Below, piece after piece: positions 43,644 to 52,359 of a stretch of DNA of 64,000 nucleotides. Under the pieces are notes generated by a model. The model was not told the DNA's origin. It did not search any database and saw only the letters and a program-made list of their open reading frames with translations. The position numbers and the translations under genes were made by a program. Source of the stretch: Okibacterium sp. HSC-33S16 (GTDB taxonomy: Bacteria; Actinomycetota; Actinomycetes; Actinomycetales; Microbacteriaceae); contig NZ_JALJZZ010000007.1 of assembly GCF_024171565.1 (NCBI RefSeq), positions 1 through 64,000 on the forward strand. Reading direction: 5' to 3'. Numbering within the stretch: position 1 is the stretch's first letter; each line of letters starts with the position of its first letter.

Positions 43644-44009
43644 ATGGGCACTCTGACGTACAACGGAAGCCGGTCCATCGAGTTCGATGACCGCGCTCTG
43701 GCGCACCTCCAGATCGTGATCGGGGCCAAGCTCCGGCGCAACGAGGCGTTCTACCTGTCCTGGTCGGGTGCGGACGACGGCCGGTCAACAATCTGGATTC
43801 ACCCCACGCATTCACTCACATACGACTACCTCACCAACGACAAGCCCGCGCTCAACCGAGCCTGGATCGATCGACTCACCGAGTGCTCGTTCAGGCCCAG
43901 TGGCCTCGTCCTGCTTCCCGAGCCAGAGATCGATCCCGCGATGCTGCCGGATGGGGCGCCGGCAACGGATCGTGCAGCGCGAGAGCCCGTCGGCGCAGGA
44001 AGCCACTGA
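43644..44009 (+). CDS. DUF7882-like small protein
   Basis: A 121-residue protein starting MGTLTYNGSRSIEFDDRALA and continuing LQIVIGAKLRRNEAFYLSW, GRSTIWIHPTHSLTYDY. I recognise this as a short family abundant in Microbacteriaceae, often mislabelled ATP-dependent DNA ligase and now placed in DUF7882. No catalytic motif is seen. AGGAGG lies before the ATG with good spacing. The conserved part ends near residue 93 and is followed by a variable tail. The function is unknown. Confidence 0.75.
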   Translation: MGTLTYNGSRSIEFDDRALAHLQIVIGAKLRRNEAFYLSWSGADDGRSTIWIHPTHSLTYDYLTNDKPALNRAWIDRLTECSFRPSGLVLLPEPEIDPAMLPDGAPATDRAAREPVGAGSH

Positions 44010-44080
44010 TGCCCACTTCTTTCTGAGCTTTTCTCAGAGATGGCTGGTGGCGCGCGCGCCGGCCGCCGTAGAGTTCCGGC

Positions 44081-45460
44081 ATGAGTTTTTCGAGCACCGA
44101 TGTCACGAGCCTCCGCGCGGCCGCGACCGGCGATGTTTTCGCGCGCGGAGACAACGGGCTGGTCGACGCGGTCGCCGCCCAGAACACCCTGATCCTTCAC
44201 AATCCAGATATCGCCGTTGTCGCCGCCGACGAGGCTGATGTTTCCCTGGCTGTGCGCTTCGCCGCCGAGCACCGTCTTTCCGTGACAGTGCAGTCAACCG
44301 GACACGGGGCGTGGAGACCGGTTTCCGAGGGACTCCTCCTCGTCACTGGGAAGCTCGACACGGTCTCCGTCGATGAGGACGAGCGAATTGCAACGATTGG
44401 TGCCGGTGCGCGATGGAGCGCCGTAATCGACGCTGCTGCTCCGTTTGGCCTGACGCCGATCACCGGTTCATCGCCCCACGTCGGTGCCGTTGGCTACACC
44501 CTCGGCGGTGGCCTGGGGCCGCTCGCCCGGAGCCATGGCTTCACAACGGACTGGGTGCATGGCTTCCGGGTCGTCATCGGCGATGGTTCGGTCGTGATTG
44601 CGACGACCTCAGAGAACCCCGACCTGTTCTGGGCGCTCCGCGGCGGAAAGGGTGGACTCGGGATCGTGACCGAGATGCGGTTGGAGCTGGTGCCGCTGCG
44701 CACGGTCTTTGGCGGCAGCCTGTTCTACGACACCCCGGACGTCGAAACCGCGCTCCGGGCGTGGGTCGACTGGACCGCCACGGCCCCGGACAACGTCACG
44801 ACGTCGGTTGCCCTCTTGTCGATGCCGCCGATCGAGGAGATTCCCGAGCCATTCCGCGGCAGGTTCCTCCTGGCTTTGCGCTTCACCTATCCCGGCAACC
44901 CCGAGGACGGTGACCGACTCCTCCAACCACTGCGGCAGGCTGCCCCGGTCTACCTCAACGGCGTGACCGAGATTCCGACCACCGCGATGGGGTCGATCCA
45001 TGCTGACCCCACAGAGGCCACACCCATCTGGGACCTGGGACTCCTGCTGAACCGGATCGACCAGGACTTCGTTACCGAGCTGCTCGCCAGTTTCGGCCCG
45101 GGAACAAACTCACCGTTCGTTGCGGTCGAGATTCGGCACCTCGGCGGAGCAACGCGGCACGACGTCGAGGGTGGCTCCGCCGTTGGCGGTCGCACCAGTG
45201 CGTTCACCCTCACCCTCATCGGGGTCGTTCCCCCATTGTTCGAGCGGATGGAAGCGATCGCCCACGATTTCCTCGATCGAACCGAGCGCTGGGTGTCTGC
45301 AGAGACGAACATCAACTTCTCGTCACATGTCGACACACCCGAGCACTTCGCGCAGGCCTGGCCGCCCGAAGTGTTCGACCGGCTCGCCAGGGTTCGCGCA
45401 ACCTATGACCCGGAGGGCCTGTTCGCCTTCGGACCCGTGGAGGCTGTTCCACAGGCCTGA
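44081..45460 (+). CDS. FAD-binding oxidoreductase (PCMH/BBE type)
   Basis: A 459-residue flavoprotein with an N-terminal FAD domain (ADVSLAVRFAAEHRLSVTVQ, STGHGAW, GAGARWSAVIDAAAPFGLTP, GYTLGGGLGPLARSHGFTTD) and a C-terminal berberine-bridge-type end (YDPEGLFAF). The histidine in STGHGA is at the place of the covalent FAD attachment histidine in this family. TAGAGT lies six bases before the ATG, suggesting a leaderless mRNA. The substrate is unknown; relatives oxidise sugars or secondary alcohols of natural products. Confidence 0.86.
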   Translation: MSFSSTDVTSLRAAATGDVFARGDNGLVDAVAAQNTLILHNPDIAVVAADEADVSLAVRFAAEHRLSVTVQSTGHGAWRPVSEGLLLVTGKLDTVSVDEDERIATIGAGARWSAVIDAAAPFGLTPITGSSPHVGAVGYTLGGGLGPLARSHGFTTDWVHGFRVVIGDGSVVIATTSENPDLFWALRGGKGGLGIVTEMRLELVPLRTVFGGSLFYDTPDVETALRAWVDWTATAPDNVTTSVALLSMPPIEEIPEPFRGRFLLALRFTYPGNPEDGDRLLQPLRQAAPVYLNGVTEIPTTAMGSIHADPTEATPIWDLGLLLNRIDQDFVTELLASFGPGTNSPFVAVEIRHLGGATRHDVEGGSAVGGRTSAFTLTLIGVVPPLFERMEAIAHDFLDRTERWVSAETNINFSSHVDTPEHFAQAWPPEVFDRLARVRATYDPEGLFAFGPVEAVPQA

Positions 45461-45468
45461 CCGGCGTC

Positions 45469-45529
45469 GCGAGATGCTGACTTTGCGGGGATTGTCCGAT
45501 CAGCAACCCTGCAAAGTCAGCAACTCGCG
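45469..45529. repeat. 61-base palindromic repeat, copy B, acting as a bidirectional terminator
   Basis: From the base before the repeat, the left arm is 45468-45490 and the right arm 45507-45529. They pair over 23 positions with two mismatches, with the core GCTGACTTTGC opposite GCAAAGTCAGC. It lies between the convergent FAD oxidoreductase and prpC genes and would form a very stable terminator hairpin. It is the better-preserved partner of the copy at 35165-35225. Confidence 0.8.
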
Positions 45530-45539
45530 CTCCAAGGGA

Positions 45540-46649
45540 CTAGAGGTGGCGTTCGTCGGGGCCGTTGTATGCAGAAAGCGGACGGATCAGCGCGTTCGAC
45601 GCGGCCTGCTCTCTGATGTGCGCGGTCCAGCCGACGACCCGAGCCGCCACAAACAGTGGGGTGAACGTCAGGGTGTCAAAGCCCATGAGGTTATACGCGG
45701 GCCCGGACGGGTAGTCGAGGTTCGGCTTGATGTTCTTGCGCGACACCATGGCCTCTTCGAGAGCGGTGTACAGCTCGAGCATGTCGGGCCGGTCGTAGTG
45801 CTCCACGAGCTTCTCGAGCGACGCCTTCATGGTCGGCACGCGTGAGTCGCCGTTCTTGTACACGCGGTGCCCGAAGCCCATGATCTTGCGCTTCTCGGCG
45901 AGCGCCTGCTCAAGCCACCCCTCGGCTTTGTCGGCTGTGCCGATCTCGTCGAAGGTGTGCATGACGGCCTCATTGGCACCACCATGCAGTGCACCCTTGA
46001 GCGCGCCGATACCGCCGGCGACCGCGGAGTACAGGTCGCTGAGTGTCGAGGTGATGACCCGCGCCGTGAAGGTGGACGCGTTGAAGGAGTGCTCGGCGTA
46101 GAGAATCATCGACACGTTGAACGCGTCAACGACCACCTGGTCTGGCACCTCACCGAAGGTCATGTAGAGGAAGTTCGCCGAGTAGCCGAGGTCGTCACGC
46201 GGGGGAACCAGGTCTTCACCCCGGCGTCGACGCTGGTCGTAGGCCACGATGGCCGGGATCTGCGCGTACAGGCGTGCGGCCTTGTTGAGGCTCGATTCGT
46301 CGGTGGCCACGTCGGCGTCCGGGTCGGTCGCCCCGATCGCGGATACCGCCGTGCGGAGCACGTCCATGGGGTGTGCGGACACAGGGATGAGGTCGACAAC
46401 GGCCTTCACGTTGTCGCCCAGGGCACGCTGGCCACGTTCGACGTCCTGAAATTCTTTCAGCGCAGCATCCGTCGGCAATTCACCGTGCCACAGCAAGTAC
46501 GCCACCTGCTCAAAACTGCAGTTCGCGGCGAGTTCCTGCACCGGGTAGCCGCGGTACAGGAGCGAGTTGGTCTCCGGGTTGACCTTGGAAACGGCCGTGT
46601 AGTCAACAACGACTCCGGCGAGGCCTTTCTTAATGTCGGTATCGGTCAT
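45540..46649 (-). CDS. prpC: 2-methylcitrate synthase
   Basis: Condenses propionyl-CoA with oxaloacetate, the first step of the methylcitrate cycle. The 369-residue protein is of the short citrate-synthase type, with GLAGVVVDYTAVSKVNPE and LLYRGYPVQELA at the N-terminus, the catalytic histidine regions ALHGGANEAVM and GFGHRVYKNGDSR, and the aspartate in FTPLFVAARVVGW/PNLDYPSG area. ATG at 46649 follows AAGGAG. It is the last gene of the prp operon, separated from prpB by a lipoprotein gene. Methylcitrate rather than citrate synthesis is supported by prpB and prpD upstream. Confidence 0.92.
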   Translation of the reverse strand: MTDTDIKKGLAGVVVDYTAVSKVNPETNSLLYRGYPVQELAANCSFEQVAYLLWHGELPTDAALKEFQDVERGQRALGDNVKAVVDLIPVSAHPMDVLRTAVSAIGATDPDADVATDESSLNKAARLYAQIPAIVAYDQRRRRGEDLVPPRDDLGYSANFLYMTFGEVPDQVVVDAFNVSMILYAEHSFNASTFTARVITSTLSDLYSAVAGGIGALKGALHGGANEAVMHTFDEIGTADKAEGWLEQALAEKRKIMGFGHRVYKNGDSRVPTMKASLEKLVEHYDRPDMLELYTALEEAMVSRKNIKPNLDYPSGPAYNLMGFDTLTFTPLFVAARVVGWTAHIREQAASNALIRPLSAYNGPDERHL

Positions 46650-46692
46650 GCCGTGCTCCTTTGCGTGGGTGTGTGTGAAATTGTGAGAATCC

Positions 46693-47214
46693 TCAGGGGG
46701 CGACATCGAAATAAACGGATGCTGTTCCGCTTTCATCGCGGGAAAGGTCCAGCGTCCAGCACCCCGGCACGTCGAAGGTGAAACCGGTGCCCCACTCCTG
46801 TCCTGGGCGGTCATAGGTCGAACCGCCATGGTACTCGGGACCCCAGTCGAGTTGTCGAGATGTTCCGGTTGGATCGGTCAGTGTTGCACTGAGCTCGTCG
46901 CCCTCACCAGTAAATCGCCAGACCACCTTGATGCCGTCGTCACTGACCGCGAATGGGTACGGATCTGTTCCCATCACCAGGCCATACAGGGTGGCGCCGT
47001 CGTGACCGGTGCCCTGAATCTCCGGGAACGCCCCGGGCGCGACGGGTGACGCCGGGTCGCACCCGGGCCGACCGAGCGGCGCCGAGGATTCCGTCGTCGC
47101 TGCACGCGGGGTCGGGCTGGCGCTGCTCGTGCTCGCCACCGGACCGGCGGCCGTGCACCCGGTGAGCGCGAGAACCATCGTTCCCGCACCCACCGCGTAC
47201 AGCGCCCGATTCAT
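46693..47214 (-). CDS. Small lipoprotein inside the methylcitrate operon
   Basis: A 173-residue predicted lipoprotein: a signal peptide with lipobox LTGC and lipid-attached Cys20, then a Ser/Thr/Ala-rich linker, then a folded domain of about 120 residues rich in aromatic and acidic residues (CDPASPV, GWTFDVPGCW-like end FTFDVPGCWTLDLS). Two cysteines in the mature part could form a disulfide. It starts four bases after the prpB stop and ends 43 bases before prpC, so it is embedded in the operon. I do not recognise the family; the C-terminal part resembles small beta-sandwich domains of surface lipoproteins. Confidence 0.75.
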   Translation of the reverse strand: MNRALYAVGAGTMVLALTGCTAAGPVASTSSASPTPRAATTESSAPLGRPGCDPASPVAPGAFPEIQGTGHDGATLYGLVMGTDPYPFAVSDDGIKVVWRFTGEGDELSATLTDPTGTSRQLDWGPEYHGGSTYDRPGQEWGTGFTFDVPGCWTLDLSRDESGTASVYFDVAP

Positions 47215-47218
47215 GCTG

Positions 47219-48118
47219 CTACCGTGCCACCGTGAAGTTGAACACCGAGGTGTCGAACGCGTTGTAGCCCTCATAGTCGACGAGTTCGTAGAGGTCGGCG
47301 CGGTGCTGCATCTCGCCGAGCTTCGAGGTGAGATGTCCTTCGTCGGTGAGCGTGTCGAGCGCACGCCCGGCAGCGCCCATCGCGATGCGCAACAGCGACA
47401 CGGGCCAGATCACAATGTTGATGCCGACGTCGGCGAGCTGTGCGCTCGAGAAGAGCTCGCTCTTGCCGAACTCGGTCATGTTGGCGAGGATCGGCACGTC
47501 AACCGCGTTGCGAACGGCCTCAAACTCGCTGAGATCGCGCATTGCCTCGGGGAAGATCGCGTCCGCTCCCGCGTCCACCAGCTTTTTCGCCCGATCGATC
47601 GCCGCGTCAAGACCATCGACAGCACGGATGTCTGTACGCGCCATGATGAGGAAGTTGTCGTCGCGACGCGCATCGGCCGCCGATCGAATGCGTTTGAGCG
47701 CCGTCGACTCGTCAACCACCTGTTTTCCATCGAGGTGACCGCAGCGCTTCGGATTGATTTGGTCTTCGATGTGCATGCCGGCGAGCCCGGCGTCTTCGAG
47801 TTCCTGAATCGTTCGGGCCACGTTCATGGGCTCGCCGAAGCCCGTATCGGCGTCGACGAGGGCGGGCAGTTCGGTCATCCGCGCGATTTGCTTGGCGCGA
47901 CCGGCCACCTCGGTCAGGGTGGTCAACCCGATGTCGGGCAAGCCGAGGTCGGCGCTGAGCACGGCGCCAGAGATGTACACACCGTCGAAGCCCTTCTGCT
48001 CGATCAGCCGGGCAGACAGTGGATTGAAGGCACCGGGAAAACGGAGCAGCTCGCCGGTGGCGAGGCGCTCACGGAAGATTCGGCGCTTCTCGTCGGCAGT
48101 GGTCTTGGCGTACAGCAT
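47219..48118 (-). CDS. prpB: Methylisocitrate lyase
   Basis: Cleaves 2-methylisocitrate to pyruvate and succinate. The 299-residue protein has the PEP mutase/isocitrate lyase fold with GVYISGAVLSADLGLPDIG, the metal-binding aspartates in LPALVDADTGFGEP, and the catalytic loop motif KRCGH (QINPKRCGHLDGK). The start codon directly follows the prpD stop codon (TAAATG), which shows tight coupling. KRCGH is shared by isocitrate and methylisocitrate lyases; the operon context decides for PrpB. Confidence 0.93.
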   Translation of the reverse strand: MLYAKTTADEKRRIFRERLATGELLRFPGAFNPLSARLIEQKGFDGVYISGAVLSADLGLPDIGLTTLTEVAGRAKQIARMTELPALVDADTGFGEPMNVARTIQELEDAGLAGMHIEDQINPKRCGHLDGKQVVDESTALKRIRSAADARRDDNFLIMARTDIRAVDGLDAAIDRAKKLVDAGADAIFPEAMRDLSEFEAVRNAVDVPILANMTEFGKSELFSSAQLADVGINIVIWPVSLLRIAMGAAGRALDTLTDEGHLTSKLGEMQHRADLYELVDYEGYNAFDTSVFNFTVAR

Positions 48119-49642
48119 TTAGAACAGTCCCTTCGGGGATTCGACCGCTGCGAGCACTCCGGCAGCGGCGGTAATGGTGAGCCCGCTGAGTTCGTCTGCA
48201 GTGAGTTCAGGCAGTCGTTCGACGGTGCTAAGGAAGCGCTCAATCTCTTCGGGCTCAAGGACCGGCTCGGCGAGGGTGCGGAACTTGCGGATGTAATCCT
48301 CGCGAGCAAACGGCCGCGCGCCGAGCGGGTGAGCGTCGGCCACCGCGATTTCGTCGACCACGGTGGAGCCGTCGCTCAGCGTGATCTCCACGCGACCGCC
48401 GAACGCCTTCTCGGCCGGGTCGAGCGAGTGGTACCGACGAGTCCACTCGGCGCCCTCCTCGGTCGTGACCTTGTGCCACAGCTCAACAGTGTCGGGGCGG
48501 GCGGCACGCTGCGGTGAGTATGAGTCGACGTGGTGCCAGCGACCGTCCTGCAGCGCAACGGTGAAGATGTACGGAATCGAGTGATCGAGAGTCTCACGCG
48601 ACGCCGTTGGGTCGTACTTCTGGGGGTCGTTCGCGCCGGAGCCGATGACGTAGTGGGTGTGGTGCGAGGTGTGGAGGACGACCGACGCGATCGCACCGGC
48701 TTCGAGCAGCTCCGGGTGCTCCGTGTGCAGCTTGCGTGCGAGGTCAATCCACGCCTGCGCCTGGTACTCCGCCGAGTGCTCCTTCGTGTAGCTGTCGAGG
48801 ATGGCGCGCTTGGCCTCGCCTGCCTCGGGCAGGGGAACCTCATACGACGCATCGGGGCCGTCAAGCAGCCAAGCGATGACGCCGTCCTCGCCCTCGTAGA
48901 TCGGCTCGGGCGAGGTCTGCCCACGCATGGCTCGGTCAACCGCTTCGACCGCCATCTTGCCGGCGAAGGCCGGGGCGTGAGCCTTCCACGTGGAGATCTG
49001 GCCCTTGCGCGATTGGCGCGTCGCCGTCGTCGTGTGCAGTGCCTGGCCGATGGCCTGGAAGATGGTTTCGACGTCGAGCCCCAGCATCGTGCCGATACCT
49101 GCGGCGGCAGATGGACCGAGGTGCGCGACGTGGTCGATCTTGTGGGCGTGCAGGCTGATCGCCTTCACCAGGTCAATCTGGATCTCGTAGCCGGTGGCGA
49201 TCCCGCGAACGAGGTCCTTGCCGGTTGCGCCGACGTGCTGTGCAACGGCGATGAGCGGCGGAATGTTGTCGCCCGGGTGCGAGTACTCGGCTGCCAGGAA
49301 TGTGTCGTGGTAGTCCAGTTCACGAACGGCCACACCGTTGGCCCATGCCGCCCATTCGGGGCTGACGCGGCGAGCGGCTGGCGAACCAAACACCGTCGAG
49401 CCGCTCCCACCGGTGGTGACGGGGTGGGCGAGGGCCTGCGAACGCGCGGCGACAACGGGTCCGCGGGTGAGCGACGCGGCGGCGACCGCTGCGTTGTCGA
49501 TGATGCGGTTGATGATCATGTCGGTGACCTCGCCAGTGACATCGACCGGGTCAGCCGCGACTTCGGCGAGCGCCCAGGCGAGCTGTCCTTCACGGGCCAG
49601 GTTCTCCTCGCTGCGGTGGACACGCAGGTGGTGGGTCTTCAT
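48119..49642 (-). CDS. prpD: 2-methylcitrate dehydratase (MmgE/PrpD family)
   Basis: Dehydrates 2-methylcitrate to 2-methylaconitate. The 507-residue protein matches PrpD in length and sequence: the helical N-terminal domain with [39 protein letters not shown], and the C-terminal alpha/beta part including [19 protein letters not shown]. The ATG overlaps the gntR stop by four bases (ATGA), so the regulator and the enzymes are one transcription unit. It is followed without gap by prpB. Confidence 0.93.
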   Translation of the reverse strand: MKTHHLRVHRSEENLAREGQLAWALAEVAADPVDVTGEVTDMIINRIIDNAAVAAASLTRGPVVAARSQALAHPVTTGGSGSTVFGSPAARRVSPEWAAWANGVAVRELDYHDTFLAAEYSHPGDNIPPLIAVAQHVGATGKDLVRGIATGYEIQIDLVKAISLHAHKIDHVAHLGPSAAAGIGTMLGLDVETIFQAIGQALHTTTATRQSRKGQISTWKAHAPAFAGKMAVEAVDRAMRGQTSPEPIYEGEDGVIAWLLDGPDASYEVPLPEAGEAKRAILDSYTKEHSAEYQAQAWIDLARKLHTEHPELLEAGAIASVVLHTSHHTHYVIGSGANDPQKYDPTASRETLDHSIPYIFTVALQDGRWHHVDSYSPQRAARPDTVELWHKVTTEEGAEWTRRYHSLDPAEKAFGGRVEITLSDGSTVVDEIAVADAHPLGARPFAREDYIRKFRTLAEPVLEPEEIERFLSTVERLPELTADELSGLTITAAAGVLAAVESPKGLF

Positions 49643-50307
49643 AGTGTTCCTTTCGTCGAAGACGCGGGTGTGCCGGCGGACAGCGCGGCGGTGTCAAGCA
49701 AATTGGTGAGGCTCTTGCGGAGGTGGACGGCGGTCGCTTGCGCGGCAAGGAGCTCGTCGCGCTCGAGAATGGCCTCCACGATCAGCAGGTGCTCGCCAAC
49801 GGATTCGGTGAGGCGTGCCGGATTGTCCTGGGCCAGCCGGCGCGCGCGCGCGAGGTGCCCGCGAAGGCTCCGGAGCGAGCTGAGCAAAAACGTGTTCTCC
49901 ATCGCCGCGTCGATGGCGGCATCCAGCCGGGCCACAAGTGCGTAGTAGCCCGCCGTGTCACCGGCAACGGTGGTGCGTGCGCTCTCGAAATCGCCGCGCA
50001 GCGCTTCAAAGACGCGTGCGTTCCGGCGGCGAGCGGCGAGTCGGGCCGCCTGGGTCTCGAGCGCCTCGCGGAGCTCGAAGAGTTCGGCGAGGTTTGCGGC
50101 TGACACGTCGGTCACCACTCCGGCGCGACCACGCTGAGTGTCAACCAGCCCCTCCGCGGCGAGCCGGGTGATCGCTTCGCGGAGCGGAGTGCGGGAGATG
50201 CCGAGCCGTTCCGACTGCTCAGTCTCGCTGAGGATCGTGCCGGGCCTCAGGCGCCACGACAGAATGTCATCCTTCAGGACGTCGTAGGCCTTGTCGCTTG
50301 CTCGCAC
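49639..50307 (-). CDS. GntR-family (FCD) regulator of the methylcitrate operon
   Basis: A 222-residue regulator with an N-terminal winged helix ([20 protein letters not shown], about residues 26-45) and an FCD domain ([17 protein letters not shown]). GTG at 50307 is the start: TATACT (50319-50314) is six bases upstream, indicating a leaderless mRNA and no need for a ribosome site. It is the first gene of the operon gntR-prpD-prpB-lipoprotein-prpC. Three GTATAC sites upstream, one over the -10 box, suggest auto-repression, with a methylcitrate-cycle intermediate as the probable signal. Confidence 0.86.
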   Translation of the reverse strand: MRASDKAYDVLKDDILSWRLRPGTILSETEQSERLGISRTPLREAITRLAAEGLVDTQRGRAGVVTDVSAANLAELFELREALETQAARLAARRRNARVFEALRGDFESARTTVAGDTAGYYALVARLDAAIDAAMENTFLLSSLRSLRGHLARARRLAQDNPARLTESVGEHLLIVEAILERDELLAAQATAVHLRKSLTNLLDTAALSAGTPASSTKGTL

Positions 50308-50313
50308 CCGGTC

Positions 50314-50396
50314 AGTATACGCACGATCGCCCGCCTCGGTATACAGGAACCCCGCTATCGAGCTGAACTTGCCTGATCAAGCGTGGCTTGGTATAC
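50314..50396 (-). promoter_or_regulatory. prp operon promoter with three GTATAC operator sites
   Basis: The palindrome GTATAC occurs at 50315-50320, 50339-50344 and 50391-50396, with the first overlapping the -10 box TATACT. GTATAC is the usual core of operators for FCD-type GntR regulators. The third site lies four bases from the stop codon of the preceding gene. Confidence 0.7.
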
Positions 50397-50399
50397 CGG

Positions 50400-51434
50400 T
50401 CAGTGTCGGGGAGGCTGGTGCGACAGTGCGGACTCGGCGAGCGTGTCTGGCACGGCGTCGAGCGTCGACACCGCCCAGACCGGGGTGCGGTCCTTATCGA
50501 CAACTTGCGCACGGATGCCCTCAGCGAGGTCAGGCTGCTCGGCCAGCCACGCTGAGGTGCGGTACTCCTGGGCCAGCGTGTCGCGGAGCGACCCCAGCTC
50601 GCGGGCCCGACGGATCGCGGCGAGCGCCACGGTCAGCGCGACGGGCGATAACGCCTCAAGCTCGGCAACGGCTCGAGCCGCCGCGTCGGCGGGCTCGGCG
50701 CGCAGGCGCTCGAGGATCTCGCGTACCGAGTCCGCTGAGAAGCAGCGGTCGATCCACTCTCGGTGCTGCAGGAGCTCGGACGGCGGCGGGGTTTCGTCGA
50801 AGAGCAGAACCACTTCGCCCGGGGAGCCGGGGTCGGCCCGCTCGCCGAGCGCCTGGATGAGGTGTGGAAGGCGATCTGCGGGAACGTAATAGTCCGCGAA
50901 GCCGCAGGCGATGGCATCCGCCCCGCTCATCGACGCTCCGGTGAGGCCCAGATAGGTGCCGAGTTCACCGGGCGCATGTGCGAGAAGCCAGGTACCACCA
51001 ACGTCGGGGCTGAAGCCAATGCGGGTTTCGGGCATGGCCACGCGACTGGTCTCGGTGACGATGCGAATGCTGCCGTGCGCGGACACGCCGACTCCACCGC
51101 CCATGGTGATGCCGGTCATGAGGGCGACGTAGGGTTTCGAATACTCGTCGATGGTGGCGCAGAGCTCGTACTCCTCGCGCCAGAAGGACCGTGAGAGGTC
51201 GTTGCGGCCGCTGAGCGCGTGCTCCCGCAGCCCGCGAATGTCGCCACCGGCGCAGAGTCCGCGGTCGCCGGCTCCTTCGATCACGACCAGGGCCACCTCA
51301 GAGTCGGTGCGCCAGGTCTCGAGTGCATCTCGAACGCCGAGGATCATCTCGTGGGTGAGCGCATTGAGCACGCGCGGGCGGTTGAGCGTGATGCGGCCAA
51401 CGCCGTCGGCCACGCTCGCCTCGAGGTCTGCCAC
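50400..51434 (-). CDS. 3-hydroxyisobutyryl-CoA hydrolase (enoyl-CoA hydratase superfamily)
   Basis: A 344-residue crotonase-fold enzyme. The longer C-terminal region and the motif MPETRIGFSPDVGGTWLL mark it as a 3-hydroxyisobutyryl-CoA hydrolase of valine breakdown rather than a hydratase; the oxyanion motif is GLCAGGDIRGLREHA. GTG at 51434 has AAAGGGAA upstream. It is followed on the same strand, beyond a 92-base gap, by the prp operon, which would use propionyl-CoA arising from the same pathway. Confidence 0.85.
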   Translation of the reverse strand: MADLEASVADGVGRITLNRPRVLNALTHEMILGVRDALETWRTDSEVALVVIEGAGDRGLCAGGDIRGLREHALSGRNDLSRSFWREEYELCATIDEYSKPYVALMTGITMGGGVGVSAHGSIRIVTETSRVAMPETRIGFSPDVGGTWLLAHAPGELGTYLGLTGASMSGADAIACGFADYYVPADRLPHLIQALGERADPGSPGEVVLLFDETPPPSELLQHREWIDRCFSADSVREILERLRAEPADAAARAVAELEALSPVALTVALAAIRRARELGSLRDTLAQEYRTSAWLAEQPDLAEGIRAQVVDKDRTPVWAVSTLDAVPDTLAESALSHQPPRH

Positions 51435-51490
51435 CGAAGGTTCCCTTTCGTTTCTCCCAGTAGATCACCGCGGCACCACGCCGCCGCGCG

Positions 51491-52318
51491 CTAGAGGAAG
51501 ATGTCGGGAAACAGGTCCTTCTCATCAACGCCGGGCGAGTACTGCGAGAAGTCGGTGACGCCCGCCGCGGTCAGCACGTCTTCGACGATGAGCGACTGGC
51601 CGGTGTACTCCCGCGCGGGTTTCGTCAGCACTTCATACGCCGCGTCCGCGTAGATCTCCGGCGTTCGACTCTTCGCGAGCAGCGCTTCGCCTCCGAGGAT
51701 GTTGCCCACAGCGGCGGTCTTGATGGTCGTGCGCGGCCACAGCGTGTTGGCGGCGATGCCATCGCGGGCGAATTCGGCGGCAAAACCGAGGGTCGCCATC
51801 GACATGCCGTACTTCGCGAGCGTGTACCCGGTGTGCGCGCCGAGCCACTTCGGGTCAAGGTTGATTGGCGGGCTCAGCGAGAGAATGTGTGCATTCGGCG
51901 CTTCCTTGAGGTGTGGAATTGCAGCGCGGGACAGCATGAAGGTGCCGCGCATGTTGACATCCTGCATCAGGTCGAATCGCTTGGGTTCGAGCTCGAGGGT
52001 GCGGGCCAGGCTGATGACGCTCGCGTTGTTGATGACGATGTCGATGCCCCCGAACGTCTCGACCGTTTGGGCGACCGCGTTGGCGATCGCCGCGTCGTCG
52101 CGCACGTCACCCACGATCGGCAGCGCTTGTCCTCCCGCGTCACGGATCGCCTCGGCGGCCGTGTGGATCGTGCCCTCCAGCCGCGGATCCGGAGAGTCGG
52201 TCTTCGCGAGCAGCGTGATATTCGCGCCGTCCTGTGCCGCGCGCAGGGCGATGGCGAGGCCAATGCCTCGGCTGCCGCCCGACATGATCAGGGTCTTGCC
52301 GGCGAGAGTGTCAGTCAT
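51491..52318 (-). CDS. Short-chain dehydrogenase, HSDL2-like
   Basis: A 275-residue dehydrogenase of the classical SDR fold: nucleotide motif MSGGSRGIGLAIALR, IVINNAS instead of the usual NNAG, LSLSPP and the catalytic YTLAKYG. The C-terminal end matches hydroxysteroid dehydrogenase-like protein 2 relatives, linked in animals to fatty-acid metabolism. It lies between acyl-CoA genes with a ribosome site (AAGGA) before the ATG, so an acyl-CoA or aldehyde role is likely but unproven. Confidence 0.82.
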   Translation of the reverse strand: MTDTLAGKTLIMSGGSRGIGLAIALRAAQDGANITLLAKTDSPDPRLEGTIHTAAEAIRDAGGQALPIVGDVRDDAAIANAVAQTVETFGGIDIVINNASVISLARTLELEPKRFDLMQDVNMRGTFMLSRAAIPHLKEAPNAHILSLSPPINLDPKWLGAHTGYTLAKYGMSMATLGFAAEFARDGIAANTLWPRTTIKTAAVGNILGGEALLAKSRTPEIYADAAYEVLTKPAREYTGQSLIVEDVLTAAGVTDFSQYSPGVDEKDLFPDIFL

Positions 52319-52359
52319 GAAAGTCCTTCGGTCGAGAAGCAGAACACGGTGAGCGGATG

